The notes: generated by a model not told the origin, from the sequence alone. Positions 29,041 to 37,373 are shown, numbered from the stretch's first letter. The stretch: DNA of 64,000 nt from Paludibacteraceae bacterium (GCA_017558065.1 JAFYWK010000056.1:62001-126000), one strand, 5' to 3'. Program-made: numbers and translations.

Positions 29041-30297
29041 ATACCCGTTAATCACCAAATCATAGATACGGCGCACTTTCAATCCTGCGTCATACCACTT
29101 GATGTTGTTCACCTCGTTGCGACCCAACTCGCGCAGCGACTTGTACATAGCTGGATATTTCACAATCGCGTAGATGGCATCTGCCATGGCGTCGATGTCC
29201 CAGTAGTCGGTCTTGATGGCGTGTGAGAGGATCTCGGCGCAGCCTGATTGGTGGGAGATGATCGATGGGCAGCCCACTTGCATGGCCTCCAGTGGCGATA
29301 TACCGAATGGCTCGCTCACACTTGGCATGATATACACATCCGAGTCAGCCAACACCTCTTGTACTTGGCGCCCGCGCATGAAACCTGGGAAGTGGAACTT
29401 ATCCGCAATGCCGCGTTGTGCTACCAGGTCAATCATCTTATTCATCATATCGCCGCTACCTGCCATCACGAAGCGCACGCCGTCGGTCTTGGCCAATACG
29501 CGTGCTGCCGCCTCCACGAAGTACTCTGGACCTTTCTGCATCGTGATACGACCAAGGAAAGTCACCAACTTGTCCTTTCTGTCGTGCTTCACGAACTCCT
29601 CTGGGTTAGCCAGCGGCTCCACAGCATTGTGCACGGTGCTCACTTTGTGAGGGGGCTGACCATATTTCTCAATCACGGTGCGGCGTGTCAGTTCGCTCAC
29701 GCACATGATGTGGTCTGCCTCGTCCATACCGCGTTTCTCAATGGCATATACCGTTGGATTCACGTTGCCGCGGCTGCGGTCGAAGTCCGTAGCGTGCACG
29801 TGTATCACGAGTGGCTTGCCCGAGATCTGCTTTGCAAACACACCCGATGGATAGGTCAGCCAGTCATGGCTGTGGATAATATCAAAATCCAACGCGTGTG
29901 CCAATACGCTGGCTACTGCCTCGTAGTTGCCTATCTCCTCCAACAGGTTGTCGGGATAGCGACCCGAGAAGCCCACGCAACCCAAGTCATCCGTACCGAT
30001 GCGCGAATAATCGTAGTGGATATTATTGCGCAGGTGATAGTACTCTTCGGGCGACATCTTGCCCTCCATGCGATGGCGAACATAATCGTAGTCGTTGTCT
30101 TTCCACACTACGGGTACGCTGTTCGCGCCTATAATCTTCAAGAATGATTGGTCCTCATCGCCCCATGGCTTAGGAATCACGAACGTGATCTCCATGTCCT
30201 CTTGTTGTGCCATGCCGCGTGTTAGACCATAGCTTGCTGTTCCGAGTCCGCCCAAGATATGTGGGGGGAACTCCCAACCAAACATTAATGCTTTCAT
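29038..30297 (-). CDS. Glycogen-synthase-like glycosyltransferase (GT4/GT5 fold)
   Basis: 419 residues. It starts MKALMFGWEFPPHILGGLG, the donor-site loop of the GT-B fold, and has the E-x7-E motif in SEPFGISPLEAMQ and a nucleotide-binding segment VTFLGRITMQKGPEYFVEAA. No signal peptide. It probably builds alpha-glucan (glycogen-like) chains in the cytoplasm, judging from its neighbours; a GT4 with another acceptor cannot be excluded. It follows the debranching enzyme by 18 nt. Confidence 0.82.
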   Translation of the reverse strand: MKALMFGWEFPPHILGGLGTASYGLTRGMAQQEDMEITFVIPKPWGDEDQSFLKIIGANSVPVVWKDNDYDYVRHRMEGKMSPEEYYHLRNNIHYDYSRIGTDDLGCVGFSGRYPDNLLEEIGNYEAVASVLAHALDFDIIHSHDWLTYPSGVFAKQISGKPLVIHVHATDFDRSRGNVNPTVYAIEKRGMDEADHIMCVSELTRRTVIEKYGQPPHKVSTVHNAVEPLANPEEFVKHDRKDKLVTFLGRITMQKGPEYFVEAAARVLAKTDGVRFVMAGSGDMMNKMIDLVAQRGIADKFHFPGFMRGRQVQEVLADSDVYIMPSVSEPFGISPLEAMQVGCPSIISHQSGCAEILSHAIKTDYWDIDAMADAIYAIVKYPAMYKSLRELGRNEVNNIKWYDAGLKVRRIYDLVINGY

Positions 30298-30302
30298 AAC
30301 TC

Positions 30303-30345
30303 TTGCCTTTAACCTTTAATCTTTAACCTCTAACCTATCCAACCT
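30303..30345. repeat. R2 repeat overlapping the 3' end of the debranching enzyme gene
   Basis: CCTTTAACCTTTAATCTTTAACC followed by TCTAACC (plus strand). The stop codon (30316-30318) lies inside, so the final residues DRLEVKD are repeat-encoded. Confidence 0.75.
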
Positions 30346-32259
30346 ATTGCACACCTCTATCACGCTTGCCACGCTGGGCGCATAGCTCATGCCGCCGTGT
30401 CCGCGGAATGGTGGGTTGCCGTCATACAACTCGTTCAGGGTGCCGACGCACAGTTCGCTCATCTCTGCCTCATAGCCCATCAGCAGACGGCGAATGAAGT
30501 TCTCGCCTGAGTGTTGATATACCTTCAGGTATGCGATGGCGTATGCCGCTATGGTCCATGGCCATACAGGACCGTTGTGGAAGTTCCTGTCGCGCTCCAA
30601 CTGACCACCTATATATACTGGGCGATAGTCGCCGCTCTTAGGCGATATGGTGCGCAGACCCTTTGGTGTGTATAGCTCTTTGGTGCAAATATCCACCACA
30701 GCTTTTGATTGGCGTCTGTCGAGTGGTGAGTATGGCAGACTGGCTGCGATGATCTGGTTCGGACGAACCTCCTTGTTGTGGTAGTCGCCATCCACATAGT
30801 CGTCCAGATACATGCCGTTCCAGAACGTCTTGATGAAGCTGTCCTTCGTTATCTCTGCTTGATACTCCATCAGGTCAGCTATCTGCTCTTTGCCCAACTG
30901 ACGTTGAATGTCAGCAGTAAAGAGGCGTGCGTTGTACCACAGCGCGTTGATCTCCACCACGTAACCCGTGCGTGGGGTGATCGGACGACCGTTCTCCACG
31001 GCGTTCATCCATGTAGCAGGGCGCTCCTTGCCGTCCACCCACAGCAGTCCGTTGTTGTGCAAGAACAGACGTGGGTGTTGTTGCCTACGGATAAATAGCA
31101 TGATGTCTATCACCAACTGTCCGTATAGGCGTGTGGCTTCCTCCAGCGAGGTGTATGCCGCATATTTCTGTATAGCGTGAATGAACCACAGCAGCACATC
31201 GGGCTCGTCCATACCGACCAACTTATGCTCCCTGCCTTCCATGAACGCACGCACTTCCTCTACGGCGGTCTTGTTCACGATGGCGTCCCAGTATTCTGGG
31301 CGACCGATGCCTAACGTACAGCTGTGCATCGCCATAAACTCCTCGCGTGCCGATGCCTTGAACCATGGGTAACCTGCCAACAGGTAGCACTTATCGCCTT
31401 CTCTTTTGTACAATTGCGATGCAGCGTTCTTCAAGCAACCAAACATATCGTTGCGTGCCACGCGGCGGTCCAGCTCTTTCTTCCACAGGGCCTTCAGGGT
31501 CTTGGTGCTGACTTCGCTGATACCTGCCGAGAAGATAACGCTCTCGCCTTTCTTCATAGGCATCTCAAAGTAACCTGGCACCAGTTGATCTTCCTTGTAC
31601 TCAAAGCCGCGCTCTTGCTCTTTGTAGTATTCGATGTTCTTGTACCATGCAGGTGCGTGGGTGTATTCCACTTTCTTTGAGCACTGCATATACAGCTCAG
31701 GGAAAGCATTGTACATACGGTTTGCGCGTCCGTTCTCCACTTCGCGCATGTCGCTGTTGGCGTCTGCGTTCTCTTTCGCCAACTCGTGCACGCTGCGGAA
31801 TGCCAAGTATGGCTTCAGTCGCAGGGTAGTAGGCGAGTGTGCCTCTACCAGCGTGTAACGAATTAGCACGCGTGGCTCAAAGCTAACCAGCATACGCTCT
31901 TTGGTCAGCACTACGCCACCCACGCGGTAGGTGGTCTTACTGATCACTTCGCAGTCAAATTCACGGATGTACTTATGTCCGTTGGGTGAGAAGTTATTCC
32001 ATCCATACTTATGCAATCCCAAGTTAAACTCCGCACCGTGTTGGATGACAGTCTCGTCCAAACTGCCCAATAGTACATAATTGTCTTCAGGCAACTCGCC
32101 TGCTAATGGCAGTACCAGTTGTCCATGGTATTTGCGCGTGTTACAATCAATCAAGGTGGTTGAGTTGTATGCGCCCGCACGGTTAGTGCGTATCATCTCT
32201 TTGCTCAAACTCCGCTCCAAGTTAATGAGCAAGGTCTTGTCAAAATTCAGATAACTCAT
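30316..32259 (-). CDS. Glycogen debranching enzyme (amylo-alpha-1,6-glucosidase type)
   Basis: 647 residues. The N-terminal domain (GDE_N-like) shows TNRAGAYNSTTLIDCNTRKYHGQLV; the C-terminal (alpha/alpha)6 barrel shows LLAGYPWFKASAREEFMA, WVDGKERPATWMNAVENGRP, FHNGPVWPWTIAAYAIAYLK and NPPFRGHGGMSYAPSVAS. It removes alpha-1,6 branches from glycogen in the cytoplasm; no signal peptide. The normal product of this family ends near IEVCNRL; the last seven residues here come from an R2 repeat. It sits between manC and the glycosyltransferase gene. Confidence 0.9.
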   Translation of the reverse strand: MSYLNFDKTLLINLERSLSKEMIRTNRAGAYNSTTLIDCNTRKYHGQLVLPLAGELPEDNYVLLGSLDETVIQHGAEFNLGLHKYGWNNFSPNGHKYIREFDCEVISKTTYRVGGVVLTKERMLVSFEPRVLIRYTLVEAHSPTTLRLKPYLAFRSVHELAKENADANSDMREVENGRANRMYNAFPELYMQCSKKVEYTHAPAWYKNIEYYKEQERGFEYKEDQLVPGYFEMPMKKGESVIFSAGISEVSTKTLKALWKKELDRRVARNDMFGCLKNAASQLYKREGDKCYLLAGYPWFKASAREEFMAMHSCTLGIGRPEYWDAIVNKTAVEEVRAFMEGREHKLVGMDEPDVLLWFIHAIQKYAAYTSLEEATRLYGQLVIDIMLFIRRQQHPRLFLHNNGLLWVDGKERPATWMNAVENGRPITPRTGYVVEINALWYNARLFTADIQRQLGKEQIADLMEYQAEITKDSFIKTFWNGMYLDDYVDGDYHNKEVRPNQIIAASLPYSPLDRRQSKAVVDICTKELYTPKGLRTISPKSGDYRPVYIGGQLERDRNFHNGPVWPWTIAAYAIAYLKVYQHSGENFIRRLLMGYEAEMSELCVGTLNELYDGNPPFRGHGGMSYAPSVASVIEVCNRLDRLEVKD

Positions 32260-32288
32260 ATATATAGCCTTTAAACTTTATAAATCTT

Positions 32289-32352
32289 GCCTTTAGCCTC
32301 TCGCCTTTCGCCTCTACTCCCTTCCCCTCAGGGAGGGGCTGGGGGTAGGCTT
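32289..32352. repeat. R2 followed by R1 repeat between the debranching enzyme and manC genes
   Basis: 32289-32316 is CCTTTAGCCTCTCGCC-type. 32317-32352 is the R1 element: CTCCCTTCCCCTCAGGGAG, then GGGCTGGGGGTAGGC. The same R1 element lies inside manC (33183-33220) and at 41617-41654. Confidence 0.8.
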
Positions 32353-32357
32353 TTCTC

Positions 32358-33533
32358 TCAACTAAACTCCCCCTCGTATTTCACTTCCGCGTCCATAAAG
32401 AACTGCCGTATCTGCTGCTCTGCATCGCGCTTGCAGATGAGCAGCACGCCGTCCGACTCCGCTACGATGCAGTCTTCCAGTCCTTGCACAACCGCTAAGC
32501 GTCCTTTGGGCAGGGTCACGATATTGCCGTGACTGTCGTAGTAGGTGGCATCGGCGTGTAGGGTGACGTTCTCGTTCTCGTCCTTGTCGCTCAGCTCGTA
32601 CAGCGAACCCCATGTGCCGAGGTCGCTCCAGCCGAAGTCGCTGGGTATGACGTGTACGTTCTTGGCTTTCTCCATCACGCCGTAGTCGATGGATATGCTG
32701 GGGCAGGTGGGGAACATCTGCTGAATGAAGGCATCCTCATCGGCAGTACCCATCACCTTGTCGCCTTCGGCAAACTTATTTGCCATTTCGGGCAAAAACT
32801 CTTGGAACGCGTTGAGGATAGAGTCCAAACTCCAGATGAATATACCCGAGTTCCACAGGAAGTCACCACTCTCCAAGAACACTTTTGCCAGCTCCAAGTT
32901 CGGCTTCTCCGTAAAGGCCTTTACTTTGCATATCCCCTCTCCCTTATCCAATAGCGAAGCGTCCCTTAGCCCGTTAGGGCGTCCAATAACCTCCCCCATC
33001 TGTATATACCCATACCCCGTCTCAGGTCTTGTTGGTTTCATACCCAAGGTGAGTAGTGCATCATTGTTTTCGATGAAGTCAAACCCTTGTTGAATGGTTT
33101 GTCTGAAGGTCTCTTCTTGCAGTATCAAGTGGTCGCTTGGCGCCACGACTATTCTTATCTTGTTTGTTGTCCCGCTATGCGACTCCCCTCCTTTTAGGGA
33201 GGGGTTGGGGGTAGGCTTAGCCATCGCTTTGATTCGTGCCGCAGCGTATGCGATGCAGGGTGCGGTGTTACGTCGGGCTGGTTCACACAGTACTTGTTCG
33301 GCTTTGAGGTCGGGTATTTGTTCCAGTACCAGATCGCGGTATATTACATTGGTCACGATCAGGATGTTTTCGATTGGAACGATGGGTCGGAAGCGGTCTA
33401 TGGTCATTTGCAATAGACTGCGTCCTGTGCCGAAGAAGTCCAGGAATTGTTTTGGTTTTTTGTTTCTGCTAAATGGCCAGAATCGGCTACCCACGCCTCC
33501 TGCCATTATCACACAATAGTTGTTTTCTGTCAT
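32358..33533 (-). CDS. manC: Mannose-1-phosphate guanylyltransferase with two repeat-encoded insertions
   Basis: 391 residues; makes GDP-mannose from mannose-1-phosphate and GTP. Nucleotide-binding motif AGGVGSRFWPFSRNKKPKQF, then CEPARRNTAPCIAYAA, VAPSDHLI, ETGYGYIQ, VKAFTEKPN, GIFIWSL and SIDYGVMEKA are all family features. Two segments do not belong to the family pattern: residues about 106-119 (KPTPNPSLKGGESH) and about 181-199 (VIGRPNGLRDASLL). Both are encoded by copies of intergenic repeats (R1 and R3). It is the first gene of a seven-gene run, with promoter at 33822-33853 and a long leader. Confidence 0.92.
   Translation of the reverse strand: MTENNYCVIMAGGVGSRFWPFSRNKKPKQFLDFFGTGRSLLQMTIDRFRPIVPIENILIVTNVIYRDLVLEQIPDLKAEQVLCEPARRNTAPCIAYAAARIKAMAKPTPNPSLKGGESHSGTTNKIRIVVAPSDHLILQEETFRQTIQQGFDFIENNDALLTLGMKPTRPETGYGYIQMGEVIGRPNGLRDASLLDKGEGICKVKAFTEKPNLELAKVFLESGDFLWNSGIFIWSLDSILNAFQEFLPEMANKFAEGDKVMGTADEDAFIQQMFPTCPSISIDYGVMEKAKNVHVIPSDFGWSDLGTWGSLYELSDKDENENVTLHADATYYDSHGNIVTLPKGRLAVVQGLEDCIVAESDGVLLICKRDAEQQIRQFFMDAEVKYEGEFS
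32937..32993. repeat. R3 repeat inside manC
   Basis: Plus strand: CCAATAGCGAAGCGTCC, then TTAGCCCGTTAGGGCGTCC. It is the same layout as the intergenic copy at 6668-6722. In the manC frame it encodes GRPNGLRDASLLD. Confidence 0.75.
33183..33220. repeat. R1 repeat inside manC
   Basis: CTCCCCTCCTTTTAGGGAG then GGGTTGGGGGTAGGCTTAG, nearly identical to the intergenic copies at 32317 and 41617. Its minus strand encodes KPTPNPSLKGGE. Confidence 0.85.
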
Positions 33534-33800
33534 GGTATATATTTTTGATTTTTTGAATCTTTAAATCCTTAAATTGTTGAATCTTTGAATCCTTAAATTA
33601 TTAAATTTGGGATTTATATACTTGTTGACACTTACTGTCATTATCGGTTTTGTTTTGCTCTCCAAATGCGGCAGAGCTGCATTTCATTAGAGCAAAAACA
33701 AAATCTTCCTTCAATTGACGATAATTGACATCCAAATTGACCTAAATTGTCGTTTAGAATAAAATCAGTGTCAATTCGTATATAGTTCCCTTAAATTTTC
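33534..33800 (-). promoter_or_regulatory. Long manC leader with a strong stem-loop
   Basis: The leader from promoter to ATG is about 290 nt. 33648-33661 pairs with 33689-33703 (14 bp, one bulged A) and encloses a smaller hairpin (33664-33669 with 33679-33684). Around it are several AATTGAC/GTCAATT words (33711-33775) and TGACACTTACTGTCA (33626-33640). Function unknown; it could be a leader regulator or a decayed mobile-element end. Confidence 0.45.
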
Positions 33801-33821
33801 CCCTTCCTTTTATTTCGCCCG

Positions 33822-33853
33822 CAAAGGTACGACTTTTTTTTGGGATATGCAAG
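33822..33853 (-). promoter_or_regulatory. Promoter of the manC run
   Basis: Minus strand: CTTG (33850-33853), 20 bp, TACCTTTG (33822-33829). Confidence 0.75.
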
Positions 33854-33869
33854 AAAAATGCCAAAAAAA

Positions 33870-34251
33870 TCTTCACCTTAATTATCTATCATTGATTCTC
33901 ATTGTTTTCATCATTGTTTCCTTTGGTTTAGATAGTTTGGATTTCTTGGCGCTCGCGCCATAGGATGTTTATTGTTTTCATTGTTTATTTATTGTTTTTA
34001 TTGTTGAATATGATTGTTTTCATTGTTGAATAAGGTAATTTTTGTTTTAATAAATATTCCTTGTTTTTTTAGTGGACGGTAGTGGTTTTTATTGTTGAAT
34101 CTAATCTTCTTTATTCACCCCCTCGCTCCTCGTTTCCTCCGTTACGTTACCGACACATAGCCGATACATAACCGATACATAACCGACACATACGTATACC
34201 CCACGTATACCCTACGAATACCCCGTGAATACCCCATGCCTCATTCTACTA
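33870..34251. repeat. Low-complexity repeat region left of the insertion sequence
   Basis: 33890-34100 is built from ATTGTTTTCATTGTT-like words. 34147-34190 repeats CCGATACATAA (four variants) and 34190-34240 repeats CGTATACCCCA-like 11-bp words (four variants). No gene is seen. The insertion sequence at 34252 entered next to this block. Confidence 0.65.
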
Positions 34252-34341
34252 GGTAATTACCTATAACTTGGCACTAGGATCGTATAGGGTTTATATTGTC
34301 TTATAGATTCTACATAAATAGTTGATATATAGTATATTACA

Positions 34342-34373
34342 CTTGCGTATATCAGATATTTTTTGTATCTTTG
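34342..34373 (+). promoter_or_regulatory. Promoter of the IS transposase
   Basis: CTTG (34342-34345), 20 bp, TATCTTTG (34366-34373). An in-frame TTG at 34363 lies inside this promoter, so translation must begin later, at the ATG at 34399. Confidence 0.75.
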
Positions 34374-34398
34374 TATCATATTTTTAGTGTTACAAAGT

Positions 34399-35520
34399 AT
34401 GAAAATCAAGCAATCCGACATGGATATTATCTACATCACTGAGCACGCAGAGGATCTTTGGCTTCGTTTTCGGTGGAAAGATGGCATTCCTATTTGCCCC
34501 TACTGCCAAGCTAGTCAGAAACAATACAAATGCATTGACTGTCGCTACAAATGTAATTGTTGTAATAGACGCTATTCAAGTCGTGTAAAAACCATATTCC
34601 AAAACTCCAAGTTATCCATTCAAAAGATAGTGCTTGCCATCTATCATGTATTATCTACGGAAGCGGTATCCGCTATTTCTATAGCTCGTTTCATAGGTGT
34701 GAGTTATGATACTGGTTGGTTATTCATGAAACGCCTTCAATACGCAACTTTGCAAGAAACAGCAATAACAGGCATAGTGGCTTTGGATGAGGTGTATTTA
34801 GGGAGTCGGTGGCGCAATATACATTGGAAAAAGAAATTAGAAATATTGCATGATTATCGTATTATACCACCTGAGAAAGAGCGATTTACGCTGTCAGAAG
34901 CAGGACAAGCAAGAGATGCATATAAAATGCCCGTTTTGGGTGGGACAGACGGAACGAGAGTGTTTTTGCAATGTTTACAAAATCAGTTTACATCCACCGA
35001 TATACAGGACTTAATGCAGCGGTTTGTACAAGATGCTAAAATGATTGTGACAGATGATTCGTCGCTATATAACTTCCTATCAGATAATCACGAAATCAAC
35101 TGCCACTCACATAAACAATATACATCAAAGAATGGTTATTCATCTAATTCCATAGAGGGAGTATTTTCGCATTTTAAGAGGCGGTTTAGATATGCAACAG
35201 TGCACTGCAAAGATTGTTATATGCAGTTATACTTAAACCTATTTGTCGCCAAGTGGAATATTAGGAACTGCACAATGGAAGAATGTTTTGGGAGTATATT
35301 TGGATATATAACAACTGGTAAAACATGCAGAGTGAAGGACATTAAGGAGTGTACAAAGCAATCTGGTAAGAAGGAATTAATAAGAGCCAAACAACAAAAG
35401 AAAAAAGAAGATGTTGAACGCATGCAAAAGTACATAAATGATAATCAGGAGTTTATCAAATCTATTGAGGTGAATGGGCTAACCCTTTATCCACAACATA
35501 ATCCTAGTGCCAAGTTATAG
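34399..35520 (+). CDS. IS1595-family transposase (ISXO2-like)
   Basis: 373 residues from the ATG at 34399. An N-terminal zinc ribbon (CPYCQ, CIDC, CNCC) precedes the catalytic domain: LDEVYLGSRW (first Asp), IVTDDSSLYNFL (second Asp) and NSIEGVFSHFKRRFRY (the N/E position of the ISXO2 type). It cuts and joins the 29-bp ends of the element. Its stop codon lies within the right terminal inverted repeat. The gene is intact and likely functional. Confidence 0.93.
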   Translation: MKIKQSDMDIIYITEHAEDLWLRFRWKDGIPICPYCQASQKQYKCIDCRYKCNCCNRRYSSRVKTIFQNSKLSIQKIVLAIYHVLSTEAVSAISIARFIGVSYDTGWLFMKRLQYATLQETAITGIVALDEVYLGSRWRNIHWKKKLEILHDYRIIPPEKERFTLSEAGQARDAYKMPVLGGTDGTRVFLQCLQNQFTSTDIQDLMQRFVQDAKMIVTDDSSLYNFLSDNHEINCHSHKQYTSKNGYSSNSIEGVFSHFKRRFRYATVHCKDCYMQLYLNLFVAKWNIRNCTMEECFGSIFGYITTGKTCRVKDIKECTKQSGKKELIRAKQQKKKEDVERMQKYINDNQEFIKSIEVNGLTLYPQHNPSAKL

Positions 35521-35538
35521 GTAATTACCATTCTACTA

Positions 35539-35800
35539 TGACAGAAGCCTGATGCGCACCCCTGGAACTAAAACCCTATTTCAACAGCTAATTTAACTAA
35601 TTGCTATAATTATTCGTTCCATTCGCCGCTTTACCATGTCTTTTAGGGGTTGATTGCGCTAATTCCTATAAAAATTCGTATAATTTGTTCCATTCGCCGT
35701 TTAATCATATTCATCGTTAATGTTCTTTAGTTTTTAATGGGCAGTAGTGTTTTCCTTCCTTTCAAAACCCGCAATTTTTATGTTCTGCAACATGTTTTCC
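35539..35800. other. Intergenic DNA right of the insertion sequence
   Basis: Two related blocks (35595-35635 and 35655-35705) share CTAATTGCTATAA and GTTCCATTCGCCGTTTA words, an imperfect direct repeat. No gene is seen. Confidence 0.55.
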
Positions 35801-35809
35801 GCTATCTAA

Positions 35810-35841
35810 CTTGCATGTATCTTATTTTTTTAGTACCTTTG
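35810..35841 (+). promoter_or_regulatory. Promoter of the DUF1016 gene
   Basis: CTTG (35810-35813), 20 bp, TACCTTTG (35834-35841). The ~125-nt leader contains a hairpin: TTTATGG...CCATAAA (35849-35894) enclosing GCCTCGC-GCA-GGCGAGC. Confidence 0.75.
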
Positions 35842-35975
35842 CAAGATTTTTATGGGCTCATGCCTCGCGCAGGCGAGCGCCGCGAACCATAAATACCGCC
35901 CCAATCGGCACAATTAACAAAACAACAATTTTGACTAATTTTGTCTAATATACAGTAATTTTGTAACGACAACAA

Positions 35976-37109
35976 ATGACCACACCTCAATTCATAAGAA
36001 GAGACAGCATGTTAGCGGATACTGACTATGTTCAATGGTTGTCAGACCTAAAACAGCGCTATCGCCAAAGTCAAGCGAAAGCTGCGGTGCATGTCAATCA
36101 TGGCATGTTGGAGTTCTATTGGTCATTGGGTAGAGATATTGTTGCGCTGAAAGCTGAAAGCAAGTGGGGAAGTGGTATTATTAATCAGTTGAGTGTAGAT
36201 TTACAAAACTTGTTTCCTTCTCAAAAAGGCTTTTCTGCACGCAATATATGGGACATAAAAAAGTGGTATCTCTTTTATTCTGAGCAATTTATAAAACTGC
36301 GACAACCTGTCGCAGAAAATCTTGAGACAAAACTGCGACAACCCGTCGCAGAAGTGGAAGAGGCAAATCGCCAACAGCCTGTTGACGATTTAGATATGCC
36401 GACTAAATTTGCTTTCGTTCCGTGGGGACATCATATAAAGATATGCACAAGATGCCACTCTCTTCAAGAGGCTTTCTTCTATATTAACCAAGTTATCGAA
36501 GGCAACTGGAGCAGAGGACGATTGGAGGATGAGATTAAGGGCGATTTGTTTGCTCGTCAGGGTGGAGCGATTACTAATTTTGAAAACACCCTTCCTGCCC
36601 ACCAACAAGAATTGGCACAGGAGATACTAAAAGATCCATATAATTTCGCGTTCTTGGATATTGAAAAGGAGCATGACGAGAAACAATTGGAAGAAGCATT
36701 GGTAAGCAATATTACTCGTTTCTTGTTGGAATTGGGACAAGGATTTTCATTTGTAGGACGCCAAATGGAATTGCAAATGCCTGGCGGACAGACATTCTAT
36801 CCGGATTTGATTTTCTACCATATTCCACAACATAGATATGTGGTAGTGGAATTAAAGGCAGTTAAGTATATTCCAGAGTTCGCTGGTAAACTTAATTTCT
36901 ATGTCACTGCTGTAGATCAGTTGATGAAAGGAGAAGGAGATAATCCTACCGTGGGACTAGTGATTTGCAAGTCAACAGACAAAACTGTTGTAGAATGGTC
37001 GTTGAAGGATATTTGCAAACCTCTGGGAGTAGCAACCTATCAGTTAGAAGAGGTTGTTGAGCGTACAGTAAGAGAAATCGAAATGGGAAATCAAGCTACC
37101 CACCAATAA
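35976..37109 (+). CDS. DUF1016 / YhcG-type PDDEXK nuclease
   Basis: 377 residues. The N-terminal DUF1016 domain (about 12-150) has VNHGMLEFYWSLGRDI and SQKGFSARNIWDIKKWY. The C-terminal nuclease domain shows FVGRQMELQMPGGQTFYPDL and YVVVELKAVKYIPEFAGK (the D...ExK active site), then PTVGLVICKSTDKTVVEWSL. Such proteins are predicted DNA nucleases tied to mobile elements or phage defence; function not proven. Between the two domains a short unit (KLRQPVAE) is repeated, coded by tandem copies of an inverted repeat. The start could also be the Met at 36009. It ends before a terminator at 37291. Confidence 0.9.
   Translation: MTTPQFIRRDSMLADTDYVQWLSDLKQRYRQSQAKAAVHVNHGMLEFYWSLGRDIVALKAESKWGSGIINQLSVDLQNLFPSQKGFSARNIWDIKKWYLFYSEQFIKLRQPVAENLETKLRQPVAEVEEANRQQPVDDLDMPTKFAFVPWGHHIKICTRCHSLQEAFFYINQVIEGNWSRGRLEDEIKGDLFARQGGAITNFENTLPAHQQELAQEILKDPYNFAFLDIEKEHDEKQLEEALVSNITRFLLELGQGFSFVGRQMELQMPGGQTFYPDLIFYHIPQHRYVVVELKAVKYIPEFAGKLNFYVTAVDQLMKGEGDNPTVGLVICKSTDKTVVEWSLKDICKPLGVATYQLEEVVERTVREIEMGNQATHQ
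36294..36388 (+). repeat. Intragenic tandem inverted repeats in the DUF1016 gene
   Basis: CTGCGACAACCTGTCGCAG at 36297-36315 and CTGCGACAACCCGTCGCAG at 36333-36351, each a palindrome with a 5-nt loop, then a diverged third copy near 36367. They encode LRQPVAE twice and RQQPVDD once. Confidence 0.75.
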
Positions 37110-37137
37110 TTTTGAGTAATTTTAGAAGAAAGCAGCG

Positions 37138-37308
37138 ATGCACATAACCTCTAACATATCACTTCTTGATCGAATGGTAGCAAACTATTCGGCATTGTCT
37201 AATTTGCTGTATAGCAGCGAATTAGACCGTATGGGGGGGGGTAATTCTCAATTCGCAAAATACAACTGCGCCAATAGCGCCTATATTGTACCATCTATGC
37301 TAACATAG
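37138..37308 (+). other. DUF1016 3' region: short open frame with a G9 tract and a hairpin
   Basis: A 56-codon open frame starts with ATG at 37138. It contains nine consecutive G (37233-37241), rare in this AT-rich DNA. Just before it, 37196-37225 forms a hairpin (GTCTAATTTGCTG with CAGCGAATTAGAC). The frame ends in the terminator. I see no family resemblance in the peptide; coding is doubtful. Confidence 0.3.
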
Positions 37309-37320
37309 GTGGTATTTTTT
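37291..37320 (+). terminator. Terminator after the DUF1016 gene
   Basis: CCATCTATG-CTAA-CATAGGTGG (one wobble pair) followed by TATTTTTT. Confidence 0.75.
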
Positions 37321-37373
37321 GTTGCACTAAAATAACAAACAACTAAAATATTAACTTATAAATCAAAACATTT

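Larger units (their letters stand above)
34252..35529 (+). mobile_element. Complete IS1595-type insertion sequence
   Basis: 1278 bp bounded by perfect 29-bp terminal inverted repeats: 34252-34280 begins GGTAATTACCTATAACTTGG and 35501-35529 is its exact reverse complement. A 9-bp direct repeat ATTCTACTA flanks it (34243-34251 and 35530-35538). It carries one transposase gene. Perfect ends and target duplication point to a recent insertion. Confidence 0.95.

Noticed and set aside
34363..34398. TTG at 34363 as the transposase start.
   Set aside because: It lies inside the -7 region of the promoter and so would not be in the mRNA.
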